From positions 1 through 46,953 of the forward strand of contig WELA01009811.1 of assembly GCA_009602735.1 (NCBI GenBank): 46,953 nt of DNA, given 5' to 3'. A program made the translations under genes and the position numbers. Of the stretch, positions 41,871-46,953 are shown piece after piece (positions within the stretch are counted from its first letter, which is position 1; the number at the start of each line of letters is the position of its first letter). Origin of the DNA: Mesotaenium endlicherianum. Lineage: Eukaryota > Streptophyta > Zygnematophyceae > Zygnematales > Mesotaeniaceae. The notes beneath the pieces are model-generated. The model made no database searches. It had not been told where the DNA came from and saw nothing but the letters and a program-made list of their open reading frames with translations.

Positions 41871-42697
41871 TCACGCATGCTTGAAGAACTTCATGCTGAG
41901 CCAATGAGAGTAGACTGCCACCAGGGTCACAGGGATTGTGATAGGCACCAGAAAGCAGTAGTACCTGAAAGGACGTGAGATGAATCAATCCACAGCCAGC
42001 CAAAATGAGGAAGAAACGAAGAGTAAGAAGCTGGCTCCTCCTATTCCGTCTTGATCTCAACAATGGCAGATCAAGATGCACCTTGCTAAGGAGTCAATCA
42101 AACAGAGGTGAAATTTAACAGACCATTGACTACATTCACGCAAATAGCAAGTAACAGCTAACAACATGATGTTGAACTGCCACACAACAAAGTTGATAGC
42201 TTAGAAATGACATCAACAAAAAGCGTCAGAGAAAAAAAGTAAGATGGCCCCCACCCCACTGGGTCTGTCTAAACTCTAGGCAACGCCCCCACTTCCATTT
42301 TTCTGCATTACGTGCATCTTAGTAATAGCGTCACACTGGGCAGGTAGTGCTTCAGACAGTGAGATGCCAGCGGAAGCTATTCCCTAGTTGTCAAAGTAGT
42401 AAATATGATTCTTGTAGCAATGGCTCACCAATCTTCACTTATGGCTCGAAGAAATGGACTAGCTGGTGTGGGCAGAAGCTTCGACAGAAACATAGAATAG
42501 AACATGGATCCTATGAAGATGACACCGATCGCAACCAGGAATACTCCCCATGCTTGAAGAGACTCAGGGTCTAGCTCTGTATGCTTATCAAGTGGTTCCC
42601 AATCTGCCTTTTTACGAGACACCCTTTCCTGAATGTGTTCCTTCCAGTGGGAGTCTAAATGTACATCGCTTGCCACTTGCCTCAGTGACTTTGCCAT
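41871..42697 (-). CDS. PIGY: PIG-Y: GPI-GlcNAc transferase subunit Y
   Basis: A small membrane subunit of the complex that adds GlcNAc to phosphatidylinositol, the first step of GPI-anchor synthesis at the endoplasmic reticulum. Exons: 42697-42429 and 41964-41871, joined in phase 2; 120 residues. The N-tail of about 47 residues is charged. TM1 is AWGVFLVAIGVIFIGSMFY, followed by SKLLPTPASPFLRAISED. The second exon supplies YYCFLVPITIPVTLVAVYSH and ends in WLSMKFFKHA. The YYCFLVP-x-T-x-P core and the HWLSMK-x-FKHA end are characteristic of plant PIG-Y and resemble the human LLPITIPVY segment. The hydrophilic N-tail makes it longer than the 70-80 residues usual for the family. It is divergent from the sacsin-like gene. 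Confidence 0.9.
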
Positions 42698-44685
42698 CGA
42701 GATTCACGAGGCCACGAGGATGATCACGCAACGAGTAGAATGTGTCCATATGCGCCTACCTTGCTCCAATTTTCAAGAAAATCCACGCAAATACTTGTTT
42801 CATTCGTGTCTAAGAACGTTCTAGCTGCAGACTTGTGCATATTGTTGCAGAATGCTGCAGAAAGGAAGGGTGATCGATATGATGTTTGACTTTCAGGTCG
42901 CTTCGAAGACACTGCAGACTGCTGCAGACCACCCCAGGCGCTGGCTGAGGCATACCTGCGCTTAATTGGACTTCGGGGTGAGGAAACCGAAAAGCAACTA
43001 AAACTTGGACGTGACGATGACGTGAATCATAGGTGTCGTGTTTTCTTACCGGGAGGAGCGAAGTGTTCAGAGCAGGAGTCTAATCATTTTCTCCTGCTTT
43101 CTGGTCTAATTGGAATTGATCAATGAAGGGAACTTTTGGTCCTTTCGAGCAGCACAGATCTCATGTGTATATGGGGTAAGTTGATCATCGTTATTCTTGT
43201 GTCATGTATCTCGTTGCTATATTAGTCTCGTTTACGGATTCTATGTAATTTTAGTAAAAGGCGGAAGGTCTTAGTCTCCTAGCTTGAGTAATGAAAACAG
43301 CTTCTCATCAGGAACCTCATACCTTCATCCCGCGTAGCAAGCGCCCGCGCTTGTAGACAGTAGCTCTTCGCCGCTTTTAGACGAGTACAACGAAATGAGA
43401 TGGCTTGATCAGATTCGGTTTTAATGTTTATTGGCGGAGTAATTGAGTATGCTGATGTTTCTTTGTTTGGTGTGTGCGCCCCAGTTGATTTGGACTGCCA
43501 CTCGGCAGTGATAGTTCAAAGTCTCTGATGTACGCCTAGCGCGCAGGCCAGACATACGCAGGTGAGTTGCTGCTATCCTTTCCAAAGCAAATAATAGGGG
43601 GGAAGGCTGGTCAAGCGAGCTGATTGGAGAGGGCTAAGTACTGGGCATAGCACACGAAGACAACTGTGGTTTTGTCAACAGGATTGAGGTGATTGTTGGT
43701 CTCAAGGCATAATTGTGCAGGAACAACATAGTTACAATGAGTCTTTTGCTTCCAGGTGCAAAGCTTTCTATGTAAGAGGAAGAGAAAACGTTCTCAAGTT
43801 AGTGACTGTCGAATTAGCACCTGCTCCCTCCATGTGCAAGTACTTCCACGTGTTCATGAATGTCAGCATGCATGCACGCATGAGTACATGCATGCAAGCA
43901 TGCTGCTTAGTGTTACACGGGGCTCTGGTTCACTGCTGGTGCTGATAGAACTTCAAGGCCAAGCTTGATGGTATCATATATGGGTAAAGAAGGATATGGA
44001 AGTTGCCTTTGGAGCTTCATGAAGGAGCCTAAGTCCAAGGAGAGAGGAGAAGCCAAAGACTGCAGAAGCCGTAATTGGTACTCAAAAGAGTTACTGACTT
44101 GAGGCAAGAAAAAAAGATGAGGAATAGAGGAGGTGGGCGAAGGGGGAGGGGAGGGGAGGGGGGGAAGGGGCGGGAGAAAAGCTTGAGTTGCTGAAAGAGT
44201 AAGCAGGACCGTGCCGCTGGAGTGGGTGAGGGGTGAAAGTGCGCAATTGTTCCTCTGTGTGCCTCCTCTTGAGCTATTCACGAGCTGAGGTCTCTTGCAC
44301 GTTCTCCCCACAGGCACCCGCCTTCTCCGTCTCGCTGGCTGCCAACATTTGAGAGAACTCAGATCAGCTTGGGGCATTTGATGCCAGCTGGCACGATATG
44401 GGCAGGGGCAGGGCTTGAATGGCCTTGCCCTGTTGCCTGGGGAGGGGTGGATGTACCCTGGCCAGATACGCTGGGGCTGATGGCGAAGCTACCATCGAGC
44501 ACCGATGCCTCTTACTTGACGTGTGCTGTCGTGAGTATCATTAGTGTGGTCCTCTCGGAGACTCTGGCAAAGGGAGATCCTGGCCTTTGATCCAGGCGGA
44601 TCGATCCTGATCGATGCTGACCGTCGGTGCAGGTGGGGCTGCGAGCGGGCAGATTTGCAGCAGGGGCAGAAGGGCCCGAGGGAGG
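42698..44685. other. Divergent region upstream of PIG-Y and the sacsin-like gene
   Basis: No coding sequence supported. A G-rich run at about 44131-44175 and two plausible acceptor-like CAG sites (about 44312 and 44632) suggest spliced 5' untranslated exons of the sacsin-like gene, but this is inference. Repeated GCATGCATG-type sequence lies at about 43868-43902. Confidence 0.4.
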
Positions 44686-46357
44686 ATGGAAGGCGGAAGC
44701 GCCAGCTGGCATGCGGGCGAGGGGGGCGAGTTCGGGGAGGACTTTGGACAGAAGGTGGATCTGACTCAGCGCATCCGCGAGGTCCTCGCCAACTACCCCG
44801 AGGGGACCACCATTCTGAAGGAGCTCATACAAAACGCTGACGATGCGTCTGCAACCAAGGTGGGACTCGGTGCCTGGGCTTGATAGCCAGGGGGGCTCAT
44901 GAAGTGAACCTAGGGTCTAGGGCCTAGGTCCTAGAGCCAATGATCCGGGCTTAGTGTGCAGGCCTAGGGCCCAGTATTTACGCCTCATGTCTAGGCCCTA
45001 GGGCCTATGATGTAGGCCTAGTGTCTAGGGCTCTGCGCCTGTGATATAGGTCTCCCAGGGGCCTAACGGTCTAGGAGTGGAGGGTTTGGGTCTTTGGGTT
45101 CATAGGTGAACCATGAATCAGGTTTGCACGAGGTGCAGCCATTGTGCCACCAGCAGCAGCAGCAGCAGCAGCACACGTCAGCATGTGCCATGCCAGCCAT
45201 TCTATGCGCGCATGGCGCGGAATCTTACTTCGTCGCTGTCCATGCCGCTCCACTCGCATCACTTTGCCAACTCTCTGACAGGTGGCAGCACTGCAGTAGC
45301 GGCCTGTGCTTTGTGCTGACAAGCTCGCATCTACGTGGCCCGCGTGTATTTTTTCGCGCGGGGGGGGAGGGGGGGGGGATGGTCGGGGTTGTCTGTTGAC
45401 AGGTGGCCTTCTGCTTGGACCGGCGGCGACATGGCACGCAGTCGCTGGCCTACAGCCCCCTGGCGCAGTTCCAGGGGCCCGCGCTGCTGGTGCACAACAA
45501 CGGCGTGTTCAGCGAGGACGACTTCGAGAGCATCTCGCGCGTTGGCAACAGCAAGAAGCGCGCGCAGGCCTGGAAGACCGGTCGCTTTGGGTGCAGCAAC
45601 TCCGCCTCGCTTCTCCGCTTCCTGCTCTCTCCCATCTTCTCTCTCTGCCACTCTCTTTCTCGCCTCTTTCTCTCTCTCTCCCTCTTTCCTGCTCCCTCTC
45701 CCCTGCCCTGTCTTGTACGTAGGAGGGCATGCACATGGGTACTGTGCGCAAGCATAGATGGATTTTTGCCTAGTTGAAAGTTGCAGAGTGCTATCTCACA
45801 TGGTTGTAGGGAGACTCGAATCCCGTCAGCGCTTCACAGTGGATGGTGCGAATAGAGACTTGCACAACGATCCCCCCCCACCTTCCTGGTCGCCTCCTGC
45901 ATGCTGCCGCTTCGTCTCTAGGCCCCTTGCAGGACCTCACTGTGGCCGCTTCTGCTGCCGCCGCTGACGCCGGGCTGCATGCGCGTGCACGCGCTCCCTT
46001 TGGGTCCTCGAGATGGGGTGGGGCAGGATCGGGTTCAACTCGGTGTACCACCTGTCAGACCTGCCGTCGTTCGTGAGCTCGCGCTTCGTGGTGTTCTTCG
46101 ACCCCCACTGCCGCTTCCTGCCGCGCGTGTCGGCGGCCAACCCGGGCAAGCGCATCGACTTCGTTGCTAGCCCCGCGTTACATTCGCACGCGGACCAGTT
46201 CGAGCCGTACCGCGCGTTCGGATGCGACATGGAGCGCGCGTACGCTGGCACGCTCTTCCGCTTCCCGCTGCGCACGGAGGCGCAGGCGGCGGCCAGCCAG
46301 CTGTCGAAGCAGGTGTACACGCCCCGCGACATGGCGGCCCTCCTCCGCGAGTTTCAG
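44686..46357 (+). CDS. Sacsin-like protein, N-terminal HSP90-type ATPase region (5' part; gene continues past the window)
   Basis: Sacsin proteins are very large chaperone-like proteins with repeated HSP90-type ATPase modules. Exons: 44686-44859, 45403-45590, 46027-46357, with the next exon outside. They give 231 complete codons. Exon 1 starts at an ATG preceded by GGGAGG and encodes FGQKVDLTQRIREVLANYPE and the ATP-binding helix ELIQNADDA (Asn50). Exon 2 encodes LAQFQGPALLVHNNGVFSED and the glycine loop start WKTGRFG. Exon 3 completes GIGFNSVYHLSDLPSFVSSR, then SAANPGKRIDFV, FGCDMERAYAGTLFRFPLR and LSKQVYTPRDM. Order and spacing match the first sacsin repeat of plants. The last donor at 46358 is followed by a GT-rich intron. 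Upstream non-coding exons are possible. Confidence 0.9.
44905..45075. repeat. Degenerate GGCCTAGG(GT)CTAG repeat array in sacsin-like intron 1
   Basis: About fifteen imperfect units built on CCTAGGGTCTAGGGC or its half, many with the palindromes CCTAGG or GGGCCC, fill the first half of intron 44860-45402. Confidence 0.8.
45151..45171. repeat. (CAG)7 in sacsin-like intron 1
   Basis: Seven CAG units on the sense strand, before exon 2. Confidence 0.9.
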
Positions 46358-46500
46358 GTGCGTGTGGAGCGTGCGTGCGTTGCGCGTTGCGTGCGTGGGC
46401 GCGCAGATGTGTGCGTGTGTGTGTACACGTGTGCGTGCGAGCGCATGTGCCCGCACGTTTGTTTGTGCTTGTGTGCACGTGTGCTGATGTTCTTCGAGCC
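46358..46500 (+). repeat. GT/GC-rich simple sequence from the splice donor onward
   Basis: GTGCGTGT-type units begin at the donor itself after the third sacsin-like exon and continue about 110 bp. Confidence 0.7.
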
Positions 46501-46953
46501 GGGCGCTTCTGGACTTGTTCTTGCATGCATGCATGCTGTGGCTGCTACTGCAGCCAAGTGTCTTACAAGGCACGTGCATGTGCACACTCTGAGATGCAGC
46601 TGCATGACATGCTGCCTCAGTTCCGCCCCCCTTGGCCCTCCCACCCGCCACCAGCCCACCATGCCCACCTCGCCTCCTTGCGTTAGGAGCAGTAGGAACT
46701 TGTACTTGCTAGTGTTAAGGACAGCAGAGTGATTGATGCATGCACATATATAGTCCTCCTCCTGGGAGAATTTCTCAAGTCCCGCTTCTTGCTTGTGCTT
46801 CCCGACACCTCTGCGACCTTCCTTCCTTAACATCTCCAGCACACATTTTGTAGTTGCTGATTGGAAGCTGCTCATCTGTCTCCCCCCCACATACTCTTTG
46901 GTGCATGTCCCTCCCCCTCCCTCTCTCCCTCCTCCCTCCCTCCCTCCCCCTCC
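46501..46953. other. Sacsin-like intron 3 to window end
   Basis: No exon recognised. The last 43 bases are a CCCT/CCTC pyrimidine run. Confidence 0.5.

Noticed and set aside
41740..42081. 113-codon minus frame overlapping PIG-Y exon 2
   Set aside because: It reads the PIG-Y second exon in a wrong frame. The phase-2 splice from 42429 gives the conserved protein.
1..46953. Mobile elements (reverse transcriptase, integrase, transposase, LTR or terminal inverted repeats)
   Set aside because: No translation in any frame showed the expected catalytic motifs, and no paired terminal repeats were seen by eye.
1..46953. tRNA, rRNA, CRISPR or bacterial-type operon features
   Set aside because: None found by eye. 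Direct repeats present are microsatellites without spacers, and the gene structure is eukaryotic.

Overview
The window is nuclear DNA of a photosynthetic eukaryote, most likely a green alga. The genes are split by many GT-AG introns of about 100 to 1,050 bp. The proteins read closest to land-plant versions: a PTS2-type peroxisomal thiolase, TFIIE-alpha, PIG-Y and sacsin. Three genes have a TGTAA motif 86 to 97 bp after the stop codon, the poly(A) signal usual in chlorophytes. Introns are loaded with GT/CA, CAG/CTG and polypurine/polypyrimidine simple sequence. The species cannot be named from sequence alone, and no bacterial operon, CRISPR array, tRNA, rRNA or intact transposon was recognised.

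Layout. 1-1778 (+): last two exons of tubulin-folding cofactor E. 3902-8213 (+): complete 13-exon peroxisomal 3-ketoacyl-CoA thiolase, 459 residues. 9331-15973 (-): TFIIE-alpha in eight resolved exons, with the first exon unresolved. 17965-19419 (+): intronless F-box/LRR protein. 20477 to about 25057 (-): EamA/DMT-type membrane transporter with a very long Ala-rich C-terminal extension. 27277-32938 and 35573-40743 (+): a tandem pair of family-2 processive glycosyltransferases (cellulose-synthase-like) with identical intron positions and phases. 41871-42697 (-): two-exon PIG-Y, a GPI-anchor synthesis subunit. 44686 to window end (+): first three exons of a sacsin-like protein.

The genes are mostly unrelated housekeeping functions: tubulin folding, peroxisomal beta-oxidation, basal transcription, ubiquitin ligase adaptor, transport, GPI anchors and chaperoning. 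The one local functional cluster is the glycosyltransferase pair. Both copies keep every catalytic motif but differ in the N-terminal tail and loops, as expected for an old tandem duplication of a cell-wall or extracellular polysaccharide synthase. No multi-gene novel system is evident. The most notable points are this synthase pair and its uncertain ancestry, an enlarged second zinc knuckle in TFIIE-alpha, and the transporter's roughly 370-residue tail.
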